The notes: generated by a model not told the origin, from the sequence alone. DNA of 33,484 nucleotides from Physocladia obscura (GCA_027596945.1 JADGJH010000078.1:1-33484); one strand, 5' to 3'; shown: positions 10,838 to 20,961, counted from the stretch's first letter. Made by a program: numbers and translations.

Positions 10838-12600
10838 CTACCACTGTTGATTCCGCCGTCTGCTATCAATTTCCATATTCACAAACCACTTTAACGCTTT
10901 CAACACAGCACGGTGTTTATCATCATTAGCAGATACGTCATTTGCATGGCTCCCTTTCAAAATTTCTTTCAGAGGCGGTAAAGAAGTGGTTGAAAATTGC
11001 GCTGACAGCGGCAGCTGTTGATGCGCTTCCTGCATTTCCACTTCAATAACATCCGGTGATGCCCCATCTTCTGTTTTGCCAGCAATCTGCGGTGGCGGCG
11101 GGATAAAAAGTTGGGTGGAATGATCTGGTGCTCTCGTTTGTGGTATTGTATTCTGCCTATAGCGTGGAAGTACAAAAGTAGGCTGTTGTTGCTGTGGTTT
11201 CTGCTCATTGTGTTGCGATTGTTGGAACTCTTGATTTAACGGTTGTTGCAGCAAAACATGATCATGATATTGTTGATGCTGCTGCTGTGGTATTTCGATT
11301 AGCTGGCTGTATGGCGAAATTATATAATTGTTTTGCATAGGAATCATTGGATTACTAGAAAACCCAAATGAGCCGTTTAATAGATCCGCATTATTGAAGG
11401 GGTTGAGTGTACCGCTTTGATTCAAGTAGTTATTTGCAGGATAAATTGGGGTGAACAACGTTGAAGAAATGCTGTTCAAGAATTCATCCACCGAAATTAA
11501 GTCTTGATTCGAGAATGATTGGAGGCCTTGCCCATTGAATTCTGGACTTACAAAAGAAAGATTAATCGGAATGTTTGGAGAACCGAGGGAAGATGACAGA
11601 CTAGGGGTTTCGTGGTTATACGATGGACTCGTCGACATGTACTGAGACAGCGTATCAAATTGCAATTGAATATCTGCTATTTGTTTTTTTATTACGTTTT
11701 GTAAAATATTAAGTCATCTTTTGGAAGTGCACCTGTGGTTTGGGGCGGCGAAAACCTGTTCCGTTTTATTTCATTGAAGAAACTGCCAACAATATCCGAG
11801 GATTCAGGAACCCAACGTCTTTTTGCGGCCGAAAAGTCTGAGGCAAATTCGGCATAGGGTGGGGATTGAGGGAGGGCGCTTGCTGCAGTTTATTGTAATG
11901 ACAAAATAAGACAAATTGTTGAGAAAGAAGAAGTCAAACCGTTCCGACTTCCATTTGAAGAGGTGGAAGAGGCAGCATCCGAGGCCCGAGGTACAGATGA
12001 AACCGGAGCTGCCGAGCGTTTGGGGGCGTTTGCACGGTTCGCGAGTCTTGAAGGGGGCAGATTCAGACTGGCAGCGGCGGGATCGAGATCAGAGTCAGAG
12101 TGCAGCTTTGCATGTTTCTTCAAGTCCTGAGGGCGTTTGAAGGCGCGCTGGCAGACCTGTTGGGAGCGAGACGTAGATGCTTAGAAGGACCGATGGGCCG
12201 ATGGGCAGATGGGCAGATGGGCAGATGGGCCGATGGGCAGGGGCAGATGGGGCAGACTCACGGGACACAGGTGCGGCATGAAGGGCACGTGGATGCGCAG
12301 GTGGGAAATCAGGTGGTCGCGCTTAGTGTAGGCGTTGGTGCAGCGGGCCCACTGGCACGCGAGGTTCATGTCGACGCCAGGCAGCTTCTTGCCGATGTGG
12401 CCTTCGGCAATGTGTTTGTACAGCGCCTCGGCGTCGCCCGTCGCGAACCCGCAGCTGCCGCCCCACTCGCAGCGCAACCGGTCCTCGTCGCGTTCCGGCT
12501 CTCTTTCGGCCTCTCCGCCTTCTTTTCTTTCGGCCCCCAAAGTCCCTTCGCCCCCTTCGCGTCCGGCCCCGTCAAAGGCTGCCGTGTTGTTCGTGTTCAT
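10838..12600 (-). CDS. pacC/rim101-like: PacC/Rim101-type pH-response transcription factor, 514 aa
   Basis: Fungal ambient-pH regulator. Exons: 12600-12262, 12156-11940, 11882-11733, 11676-10838; GT-AG introns with agreeing phases. Three C2H2 fingers sit near the N-terminus, as in the family: finger 1 (about 39-67, ALYKHIAEGHIG), finger 2 (about 75-100, CQWARC, then TKRDHLISHLRIHV) and finger 3 (about 110-133, CPVC, RAFKRPQDLKKHAKLH). TKRDHxxSHLRxHVP and FKRPQDLKKH are signature PacC/Rim101 strings. Intron 1 splits finger 3 between its two zinc cysteines (C112 and C115). Exon 3 holds a FSAAKRRWVPES block resembling the conserved PacC region downstream of the fingers. The rest is Gln/Ser/Pro-rich, as in activators. 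In the known pathway the protein is activated by proteolysis at alkaline pH; I cannot point to the cleavage site. Exons 1-2 are far more GC-rich than exons 3-4. Start: first in-frame ATG. Confidence 0.92.
12192..12239. repeat. 8-bp minisatellite GATGGGC(A/C), 6 units
   Basis: Six tandem copies of GATGGGCA or GATGGGCC inside intron 1 of the PacC gene, with degenerate copies beyond. The plus strand carries GGG every 8 bases, a spacing compatible with a G-quadruplex. It lies on the template strand of the gene. Confidence 0.9.
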
Positions 12601-12627
12601 TGTTTCTTTTCGGTCAGTCAAATGACA

Positions 12628-12703
12628 GCCAAGACTATTTATTGGAACAATCAATTTTATGACCTTTCAGCCACAGCCAAGACTTGATCTCAACGCAGCC
12701 AAG
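12628..12703 (+). promoter_or_regulatory. Three PacC/Rim101-type binding sites (GCCAAG)
   Basis: The sequence AGCCAAGACT occurs three times, with GCCAAG cores at 12628-12633, 12676-12681 and 12698-12703, all in the same orientation. They start 28, 76 and 98 bp upstream of the PacC start codon. The known PacC core is GCCARG, and Rim101 sites are CCAAGA-like, so each copy fits both. This strongly suggests direct autoregulation; the binding itself is inferred. Confidence 0.7.
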
Positions 12704-13130
12704 ACTTTGTCATTCTCAAGCCCCGCCACACTCCTTTAAATTTCTTTAACTTTCTTACGTCTCCTTCTCTTTTCTTACACTATACCGTTTGTGATATTTA
12801 ATTCTTTTAAGCTTGCCTGAAAAAACAGATTTTCCAAATCACTCCATATCGCTATCTATTTGTTGTTAATTATAGTTTTAAAGTCCCTTTTCCCTTTCTA
12901 AAATAATGCAACTTTTAAATAATATAAACCATTTTATCGCAACTTTTTCAATTTTGCCTTGGCCTTTGTTACATTTGATCCACTAATTACAAGCATTGCG
13001 GAAATTTTCCATAACTCTAGTCTTGCAGGCTGAGCAATGATTGAATATGCAAATTTTGGAGACTATGAAGATTGTTCTGTGGTTGTGATTATGATACTGA
13101 GGCTGGTAGTGATGGGAAATAGTTTTCGAG
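12704..13130. other. Intergenic, pyrimidine-rich then AT-rich
   Basis: No gene seen. The part next to the PacC promoter is rich in CTTT runs on the plus strand. The remainder leads into the inverted-repeat element. Confidence 0.5.
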
Positions 13131-13266
13131 TGAAATTTACAGCTATTTTCAAAAATATTAGTCAGACAAAATAAATGGCATTTTTTCGATTTTTGATTTT
13201 GTCAAATACTGGAGAGAGATACTGGTGAAATACTGGTGAAATACTGGTGAAATACTTGTGGAGATA
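13131..13266 (+). repeat. Left terminal inverted repeat
   Basis: Matches the reverse complement of 13620-13736 over most of its length. Its inner part holds three tandem 11-bp ATACTGGTGAA units at about 13219-13253, plus diverged copies on either side. Confidence 0.75.
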
Positions 13267-13294
13267 CTGGATTCAATTTCAACTAATACTTATC

Positions 13295-13489
13295 ATGGGC
13301 ATCAAGCAACACCCAGATGCCATTCTTCGGCGCATTGTCTGGGTCTGCCTGGAAGGACAATGCTCACGTTCTGTGGCAAAGCGATTATTTGTTGATCGCT
13401 CTTTGGTTGCTTGAACATATGGATACTTTCAAACATTTGGAACACTCAGGAATCCATATGTGCAGCAGCAAGGACGGAGCCTATATTAA
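13295..13489 (+). pseudogene. Remnant of transposase N-terminal HTH (Tc1/mariner-like)
   Basis: From ATG 13295 the frame runs 39 codons to an in-frame TGA (13412-13414) and continues another 24 codons to TAA (13487-13489). The pattern, RRIVWVCLEGQCSRSVAKRL, then VDRSLV, then FQTFGTLRNP and QQGRS, follows the helix-turn-helix found at the start of Tc1/mariner and related transposases: a helix, an A-x-x-L recognition helix, then a TG and GR linker. No catalytic DDE/D region remains in the element. The family call rests on pattern memory, so it is moderate. Confidence 0.5.
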
Positions 13490-13619
13490 ATGTAAGTTAT
13501 ATATTTTCTCCATCACTCTGGCTACTTGAATATTCACTCATTTATTGTGCTTTCTATTATGAATAGAATGTGGTCATATTATATGCCTCTCAAGGTGTTG
13601 TGAACTCATTGGCAACAAA

Positions 13620-13736
13620 CCAGTATCCACCAGTATTTTCACCAGTATTCCTCACCAGTATTTTACAAAGTCAAAAATCAAAAAAATGCCATTTTTTTTG
13701 TCTGGCTCAATATTTTTGAAAATAGCTTTAAATTCA
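13620..13736 (-). repeat. Right terminal inverted repeat
   Basis: Inverted copy of 13131-13266. It carries ACCAGTATT units with more variable spacing than the left arm. Confidence 0.75.
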
Positions 13737-13750
13737 GGAGTTCAAGAAAA

Positions 13751-14596
13751 ATGAATAGATCAGACGTAGACGAAGCCGTTTCGATTGCCGGCGCCCTTGC
13801 ACGGTACATGACGTCCTTAACGCCGAGCAGCGCAAACCCATACGCAGAGAAGTTGGCCGCATATAGTCCGGCTCTGCTATGGGGTTCAAAATCGACATTC
13901 TATGTCGGATTGGCTGGCGCTGCGTCAGCCGCCACCATCGCCTCGCGTAACAGAAACCGTCAATTCCTCGGTATCCATCATTATTCTATTCAATAATCGT
14001 TCACATCTCTTCCGCCTATCCGCGTTTCTCTGTCATCTAATCATGCCTTCAGCGGAAAATGCCCATCGGTTGCCTAAAACGAAGGAAGGCTGGTACATTT
14101 ACCACAGATACAAACAACTCGAAATATTTCGTGCCGCATCATCTTGGTCCGCCGCTCCCAGCGGTGCTCTGCGATTCGGTTCTATTGCGGCTTCCTTCTG
14201 TGTCATTGAGCATTTATTCGAAACTCGTCTTCTTAGCCGCGAATCATGGGCGAATGCATTTGTAGCCGGAATATCTTCTGGTGCATTATTTTCCATAGCC
14301 GGTTAGCAATTTACATGTTTTAATTTTTGAAGTTTGCAATAAATTAAACAAAAAAAAAAAAAAATGAATACAACTGCTCAGCCCGACTAACGATTCAATA
14401 TTCGAAACGCGCGATATTTTTTGGATCTATGGCGGGATTATCGATAGGTGTTCTTCAAGATGTCGCGGCATTTGCGACGGGAGTTTCTGTTAAAAATCCA
14501 AAAAAACTGCGTTCTGGATCACTAGATTTCTGGATTCCATTTTGGGACTGGGACCGGGGATTAGATGGATTCGGAGTGTTTCGGCGGGGTAGTTGA
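13751..14596 (+). CDS. Tim17/Tim22/Tim23-family-like membrane protein, 227 aa
   Basis: Exons 13751-13970, 14053-14301 and 14382-14596; all introns GT-AG and in phase. The protein has several weakly hydrophobic, Gly/Ala/Ser-rich segments: LLWGSKSTFYVGLAGAASAA (about 38-57), GALRFGSIAASFCVIEHLFE (about 108-128), ANAFVAGISSGALFSIAGA (about 138-157) and FFGSMAGLSIGVLQDVAAF (about 168-186). The order of an acidic/Arg residue, then N-x-x-x-AG-x-x-x-GA, then a further Gly-rich helix resembles the Tim17/22/23 fold, which also includes complex I subunit B14.7 (NDUFA11). A mitochondrial inner-membrane role follows if that is right. It has no clear presequence. The start is the first ATG after the transposon remnant. 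The stop is 71 bp before the NIPA start. Confidence 0.6.
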
Positions 14597-14667
14597 AAAT
14601 AGAAATTATATTTATTTGAAAGAATTTTTGAGGGTGTAGGTTAAAAGTGGAAAACTTTTTTTGAAAA

Positions 14668-16911
14668 ATGAGTGGGTGGGAACAAGGAGGTTTGTTATCA
14701 TGGGGTCGATATATCACTGCTAAATTTGGCGTCAAACTAATTCTTTGGGATCGCACCAGTTGGAATCACTCTAGCGCTGCTTTCTGGAGTCTTCATTGGC
14801 GCGTCAGTGGTATTTACCAAGAAGGCCCTGCTAATAATGAAGAATGATGGTCACGACGTGGCCAGCGGATCCCGCGAGTACCTGAAGAAACCAGTATGGT
14901 GGATCGGTATGACACTAAGTGAGTGTATCTTTGTGTTATCCATTCTTCCGTCGCCGTGTGTTTATTCCACATCCAATTCACTTTTTTTGTCCCAATTTAA
15001 TTATTTTAAACTTTCGATCCAATTTACAGCTGCTCTTGGTGAACTATCAAACTTTGGGGCTTATGCTTTTGTACCGGCAATTTTGGTTACTCCGCTTGGT
15101 GCAATCAGCGTCGTTATCAGGTGCGGTAAATCAGTTCACTTGTAAATTTGGCTCTGATTGTGGCAACTTTTATCGACAAAAATTAAAAAATTATAATATT
15201 TCCAATTATTATCATTCAGTGCCGTACTTTCTGCAATCTTTCTGAATGAAAAGCTTAACTTCTCCGGAATGGTTGGATGCGCGCAATGTCTTATTGGCGC
15301 CATTATTATTGTCTTACATGCTCCGCAATCAACCACCACCCAAACAATTCCTGAGTTCTTTCATTATGTTATACAACCTGGCAAGTTAGTTTTTTTTTCC
15401 TTTTTTTTTTTTTTTGGCAANNNNNNNNNNTATTCGTAATTAATTATATCTCTTTTCGGAACAGCATTTCTGGCTTATTCTGTTATTATTGCTGGGTTAC
15501 TTGGCTGGCTAATTGTTTATTGTCAACCCAGATATGCACAAAAAACACCTCTAATTTATATCAGCATAAGCTCGCTTGGTGGCTCATATTTAGTTCTCGC
15601 TGCTCAAGGTGATTAATTCAATAACTGGGTCAAATCTTGCTAACATTTATGTGAATGAAAATTAAAAAAGGATTTGGAACATCGTTCGTTTACTCACTTC
15701 GTAATTGGGATACAGATAATCAGTTCAAGCAATGGCCTATTTATCCTCTCTTTGTGTTTCTCGTATTCTTTGTAATCTTTCAAGTCAACTTTCTCAACAA
15801 AGCGTTGTCATGCTTCAGTGCAGCCGTTGTCACACCCATATACTATGTATTTTTTACAACAGCCACAATGTTGACAAGCGCATTTTTATTTCAAGGATTT
15901 CCCGTCGGAAGCACTGTTGACGGTGTATCAATTCTGTTTGGTTTCCTTGTGATTTGCGGCGGCGTGGCACTCCTTTTTCAGTACAGCTTGAAGCTTCAAA
16001 AAATCGCAAAAGAAGCTGGACAGACTGTTGCCCGGATCGCAAATCGCGCCAGTATTAATATTGGATCGGAAAGAGGGGGTAGCAGGATGGGTGCAACACA
16101 CGAAGGTTCATTACCAGCATTACCAGCAAGTGTTTTGAGTCGACATGATGCGCGCAGCGAAAGTGATATGGACATCACAAGTATTATTGGAGGCAAGGAT
16201 ACAGATATAGTAAAATACCCGTCGAGTGTGCGATATGTGGATGCACAACAACAGCGCGAAAACAATGCGAACAGTCTCGAAACTTTAACACTCGATCGAG
16301 TCAAATTTTCTGCACGAAATTCATCATTGCAACACGATTCCATAAATATGAGCCCTGCCGAAAGTTTGGCACATCATCGACCAATAAGGCCGTCGTTTGT
16401 TATTGACGGAGATGGTGTTGATGAAGCTGATGAAGTGACTTCGATTTCTTATGCAGTAGTTCCAGGACTGAAACTTGTTAATATGATTGGAGCAACGACG
16501 CGGCATCCTGTGGGAGAGGTTCCGATTACATCTCCACATCGATCTATTTCTCTTACTGTCGAACACGATAGGAATATGCTTTCATGGATTCGTAGGCGCA
16601 GTACGCAAAGTGCCCAATCTGAAGAAATAAACGATGTCAGATTGTCGTCTGCACAACGAGTTCACTCTTCGAATTCACATAATCAAACGGAAGAAATTCA
16701 TGCACCGCTAAATAGTGTCAGCAACTCAAAAATAATTTCGCAGGGGCGGATTGAATCTAAAATTGTCCATCACATTGTAGTATCGACGGTGACAGAAGAA
16801 TCGTCAAAGCGACACGAAAGTGCATTATCCTTTGAAGCGAGTCCTCATGATCGTATGTCAACAGAACGCTTTGCTGAACCGAGTACAGAAATAACACGTA
16901 AAATTGAATGA
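14668..16911 (+). CDS. NIPA-family magnesium transporter, 605 aa
   Basis: Membrane Mg2+ transporter of the NIPA family (drug/metabolite transporter fold). Exons: 14668-14689, 14760-14918, 15030-15120, 15220-15380, 15465-15608, 15671-16911. Family strings are strong: LALLSGVFIGASVVFTKKAL in TM1, KPVWWIGMTL, GELSNFGAYAFVPAILVTPL, GAISVVISAVLSAIFLNEKL, VYSLRNW and LNKALSCFSAAVVTPIYYVF. About nine hydrophobic segments fill residues 8-330; the remaining 270 or so form a cytosolic Ser-rich tail that is longer than in animal NIPAs. The fourth intron works only with a GC donor (GCAAGT at 15381); the GT at 15385 breaks the frame. That intron holds the 10-N gap. The 22-nt first exon (MSGWEQG) is inferred from phase. 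Start-to-stop distances to the neighbouring genes are about 70-100 bp. Confidence 0.93.
15421..15430. other. Assembly gap (10 N) in a NIPA intron
   Basis: Ten Ns after a long T-rich run, within the intron 15381-15464. The size is probably a placeholder, so downstream coordinates may be offset from the true genome. Confidence 0.95.
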
Positions 16912-17007
16912 AAAAGTAATGATTCTGTATTTTTTGAACGGAACGTGGAGTTTCGATTTCATTCCAAAAAAAAAAAGTGTTGGTTCAAAAAACCCAAGCC
17001 ACACAAT

Positions 17008-20000
17008 ATGAAATCAAGTCACCCGCCTCCAAACGCAGACAACACCGCAAAACATCTTTCTACGTCATCGCTTCTGTCGCCAAATGCCGTTCCTGCAATG
17101 CGCGTCAATCCAATCCCAACGCCAAGCCCAGGAGTCAGCCGGAAAAAATCGTTTGATTCGTTTGCTTTTCTACCAACCCAGTCCGACCAGCAACATCCAC
17201 ACGTTGGATCATTACAGCCGCAGCATAGTCGAAGAGCACAGCAGATACCCTCACCGTCACCGAAATCAATGGCGGCATCTTTAAAGAGCAATCTGTCAAT
17301 GCCTTCAAATCAATCTCAGTCCAGCTACACCAAAAGCAAAAATACTACTGCTACTGCAACATTTGATACGAAACTCACACCTTTGTTTGACGAGCATCGC
17401 GAATTTCCAAAAGATTCTAGCTATCTGGAAAAACTAGAACGTATTACAAGCGCAATCAGGCCCGAAATTGAGGCGTACAAAAGTTTGAAACAAGTTGTGG
17501 ATGCACGAGATATTCCCGAGCTACGTACTAATAATATTGATGGAAAATCTAATATTGTGAATGTTGGGTTCGAAGAAGGGTCAGAAGAATCTGAACAAGA
17601 AGTTTCTGGGTCTTGCAGCAGTAGCGCCGAAATAACATCAAATGAATCAAACGAATCCAGTATTTTTTCTGAATCGGCAGATGACTCTAGATCTGAGGCC
17701 GGCTCTGAGTCTGAATCAGATTCTGTTGCTTTTACAAACTCGTCATCAGAATCTTCTGAATCTGAAGATTCTAACTCCCCTTCATCGTGTTTTGCGAAAC
17801 GGCAGCAACACATCAATTTAAACGTCAAAAAAACAACCGTACATTCTTCAGCAACGACGGCAGAAATTGGAACATTGTCTGAGACGTATCATATGGCAAG
17901 CATGGATATTGTAAGAAGCTCGGCAGTCTCACTTTCGACACTTTTGCAAAAAAATGTGTCGATTGAAGACATTTCAGATGCTGACTCTCAGCCACATCAC
18001 CACCAAAGATACCATCATCATCAACATCACCATCGAGAGCACGCTCATGGCAAGCATAATTTGCTTGTTCGAGAAAAGAAGCTCAAGCAAGGCCGATTGC
18101 TGCTTGTTTCACTGCTTGAAAACTTTTGCATGCTGTATGATCAAAGCCCAGAACGAAATAAGCGACTTTTTTTTGTTCTTTGCAAACAGCTATCGGCAAT
18201 GGGGGTATGTATTATATTTTTTTCTTTTAATTTTTTTTCATAATACAAAAAACAACAAGATTATTGACTCTGAGGACTTTCTAGACGAAATATCTGCCGT
18301 TCGTGGGGCATACAAACGAGCTTTTAAAGAGCTTGTGATGCAGGCAATGCAAGCAATACGCGAAGAAAACGCAACAAGACTTATTTCTTCGCATGCAAAT
18401 GATGAAACTGGCTCTCAATCTAGTATAGGAGCAGAAAGTGATGAGCATGAGAAGTAAACTCTTTTTTTTTGCGTCAATTTTTTGGTTATTGCGTTTGTTT
18501 TTTGTTTTATCTGTTTTTTGTTTGATTTACAGTTCACTTAATGGCATCTTCTAGTGCATTAATTTTGCAGCGATTGTCATTTGTCTCGAGTTCTGAATCA
18601 AACCCTCGGCGGAGTCAATACTACTCTTTCAATAATGACCAAGAATCGGACAAAGATTCTCAACACGGTGGCTCTCGAGATTTATCGGACATTCTTGGTC
18701 TTTATCCGTCGCGATACAAGGAAGATTTTGAAGAAATGCGACCGCTTGGAAAGGGTGGGTTTGGGCAAGTTTGGTGTGTTCGAAATCGTTTGGATGGTGT
18801 GCAATATGCTGTGAAACGAGTGAAGCTTGGACAGCGTGGTAGCGGTGTAGAAAAGGTGTGTACCATGACATTTTTGAGGTATTTCTATAACATGCTGTGA
18901 ACATAACTTACAAATCCAGATTTTGAGAGAAGTGAAAGTTCAAGCTAGAATGACGCACCAAAATGTTGTCCGGTATTTTAGTTGTTGGTTGGAACACGCG
19001 ACGCCCGGAAGCAGAGTTGCGTCAACATCAGGTGATACTTTTGGCGATGACACAATGGAATCAACAGATTCAGTCAGCCAGATTTTTGACAGCCAACAGT
19101 ATATACCCTGTGTTGTCGACGCGCCATCTGTCGGCTCACGAAGATTTGTAATTTCAGAAATGAATGACGACGACCTTCAAATAAACATTGCTGGAATCGA
19201 AGAAGATGAATGTATACGCGACAATGGTGACGAAGGGGAAGAAGAAATCGAATGGGATCAAGATGATGACATTGATGAAGTTGAATTCAAAGCACCAGAT
19301 ATCTTGGGTACTGAGGCGTCAAAGCTTTCAAAATCATATACATCAATTGAAACAGCTTCTTTACATACTGCTGGCACATCTCCTGACTATAATCCACGCG
19401 GTCAAAAAAATCACCGATTCAAAAAGCAACATTTCAGTCCAATTGCAAAAGATGATAAGATTCGTGATCGGTCGAAAAATGTTCCACGAGAACTGACTCT
19501 GTTTATTCAAAGTTAGCATCTTTTTCTTTTCTTTTTTGCTTGCTCATTTCTTTTTCAGTGGAGTTGTGCGGACATACCTTGCAACAATATCTCAACTATC
19601 GAAACAAAGCAATATTTAGTGAAAAATTCGGCTCATTGTGTGAAAGTGAATTAATTGATGCAATCAATCCATCTTTTTGCTCCTCAATTTTGAAGGATAT
19701 GTGCTCTGGACTTTCATATATTCATTCCCAAGCTTGTATTCACAGAGATATCAAGCCGCAAAATATTTATTTTGTACCAATACTATCGAATTCGTCGTCG
19801 TCTCTGAGTCCATGTGATTTGAAAGCTGCAGGCCCATTCGACTCCACTAACTCGCTAGCATCCTCCTTTAAGTCAGCAGAATCTCGATCCGTATTTTTGG
19901 ATGATATTTTGTGCTCTCCATTCAAAAGTGGCGGGACTTGGAAAATTGGAGACTTTGGGCTTGTTACAGTTTCCGATTCTGAAAATGAAGTACTTAGAGC

Positions 20001-20877
20001 CGATTCACCGCCTAATGCAACTAAATCAACTCAGTCAAGCATAATCGAAAGTGTTGGAGCAAATTCTCTGACAAAATCTTCGCAAATTTCGATGCCTACC
20101 AGTGGTAATCGCACTAGCGGTGTTGGAACCGTTACATATGCATCCCCGGAACAGCTGGAGCCTAGTACGACTGCTTTTTATACCTCGAAAAGCGACATGT
20201 ATTCAGTTGGGATTGTTTTTTTTGAACTATTGCATCCAATTGGAACTGGTATGGAGCGTGCCCGCACACTTTCAAACTTACGGCTTGAAGATTTTCCGGA
20301 TGAATTTCTCAAACGGTGGCCAAAAGAGGTTAACTTAATTTTAGCATTTTCCATTTCATTTTTAATTAACGTGGTTTATTTTTATTTATTTTATTTATTT
20401 CTTTATGTTTTGGACTCAAAGGCGACACACATATTGTCTTTGCTCTCAAAAGATCCCGAATGCCGACCTTCAGCTCAATCAACTCTGGAGTTCTTGCATC
20501 TTCTGAAAGCTCCACAAGGTCAAGAAGTTCAGTTTCCAGGAAGGAGACTTGAAAAGGTCGCAGAAAAAGGTTCAACGCTACTCGGACGGTATCAAAGTCG
20601 TCGAGGAAGTCATAAATCAATATTGCTTGAAACTATTGAAGCGACAATCAAGAATTGGATTGATCATCCACACAAAGATCATCCCACGGAAATTGCCAGT
20701 AAAAAAATATTGGACGAATTGAATGACCCCGAAAGAGCATTCAAATTACTAGCGGCAGCTCAAAAACGAGCTGATAAGGCTGAAGAAGAAATGAAAGCTG
20801 CGAAAGAAGAGCGTGATAATCTTTTAAGACGTATTAATGAAATTGAAAAAATTAATATTCGCAAAAAATTTAAATAA
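17008..20877 (+). CDS. HRI-like eIF2-alpha kinase, 1169 aa
   Basis: Ser/Thr kinase expected to phosphorylate eIF2-alpha and slow translation under stress. Exons: 17008-18204, 18260-18453, 18555-18855, 18920-19511, 19559-20328, 20422-20877, all GT-AG and in phase. Order: disordered Ser/acidic region (1-330), His-rich tract (about 331-350), HRI-type N-terminal helical domain (about 351-430, LLLVSLLENF, KRLFFVLCKQLSAMG), then the kinase (about 515-1050): GKGGFGQVW loop, VAIK-type lysine in YAVKRVKL (about 550), a long acidic insert (about 600-750), HRDIKPQN (about 823), DFG (about 892), GVGTVTYASPEQL and the eIF2-kinase-specific GTGMERARTLSNLR. The C-terminus is a coiled coil (about 1125-1165), as in HRI. 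Mammalian HRI is about 630 aa; the excess is the N-terminal region and the insert. ATG 17008 is the first ATG after the NIPA stop (96-bp gap). The exon 2-3 join is inferred from phase. Confidence 0.92.
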
Positions 20878-20930
20878 ATCGAAGTTCATCAATAGTACTT
20901 TTTTTGTTTTTCTTTACATGTTTTGCTGTC

Positions 20931-20938
<8 letters not shown>

Positions 20939-20959
<21 letters not shown>
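20939..20959 (+). repeat. Poly(A) run, about 21 nt
   Basis: Lies in the short (148 bp) region between the convergent kinase and zinc-finger genes. It may be part of a 3' UTR or a slippage tract. Confidence 0.9.

Positions 20960-20961
<2 letters not shown>

Larger units (their letters stand above)
13131..13736. mobile_element. Decayed Tc1/mariner-like element with about 120-135 bp inverted repeats
   Basis: The left arm (13131-13266) and the reverse complement of the right arm (13620-13736) read nearly the same. Both contain GCTATTTTCAAAAATATT, a CAGACAAAA block, GGCATTTTTT, a GATTTTTGA/CTTTGT block and several ACTGGTGAAA-type direct repeats. Between the arms lies a short broken frame with a helix-turn-helix-like segment. 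Inverted repeats containing direct repeats, plus an N-terminal DNA-binding remnant, fit an internally deleted Tc1/mariner-type element. I could not settle the exact ends or a TA target duplication. The right end is 15 bp from the start codon of the next gene. Confidence 0.7.

Noticed and set aside
12100..12687. Long plus-strand open frames opposite PacC exons 1-2
   Set aside because: They are antisense shadows of the GC-rich zinc-finger exons; the minus strand encodes clear PacC fingers.
13196..13270. ACTGGTGAAA repeats as an independent minisatellite
   Set aside because: Their reverse complement recurs at 13620-13670 within a longer inverted match, so they belong to the terminal inverted repeats.
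15385..15464. GT donor at 15385 for the fourth NIPA intron
   Set aside because: It shifts the frame so that the conserved transmembrane segment downstream is lost; the GC donor at 15381 keeps it.
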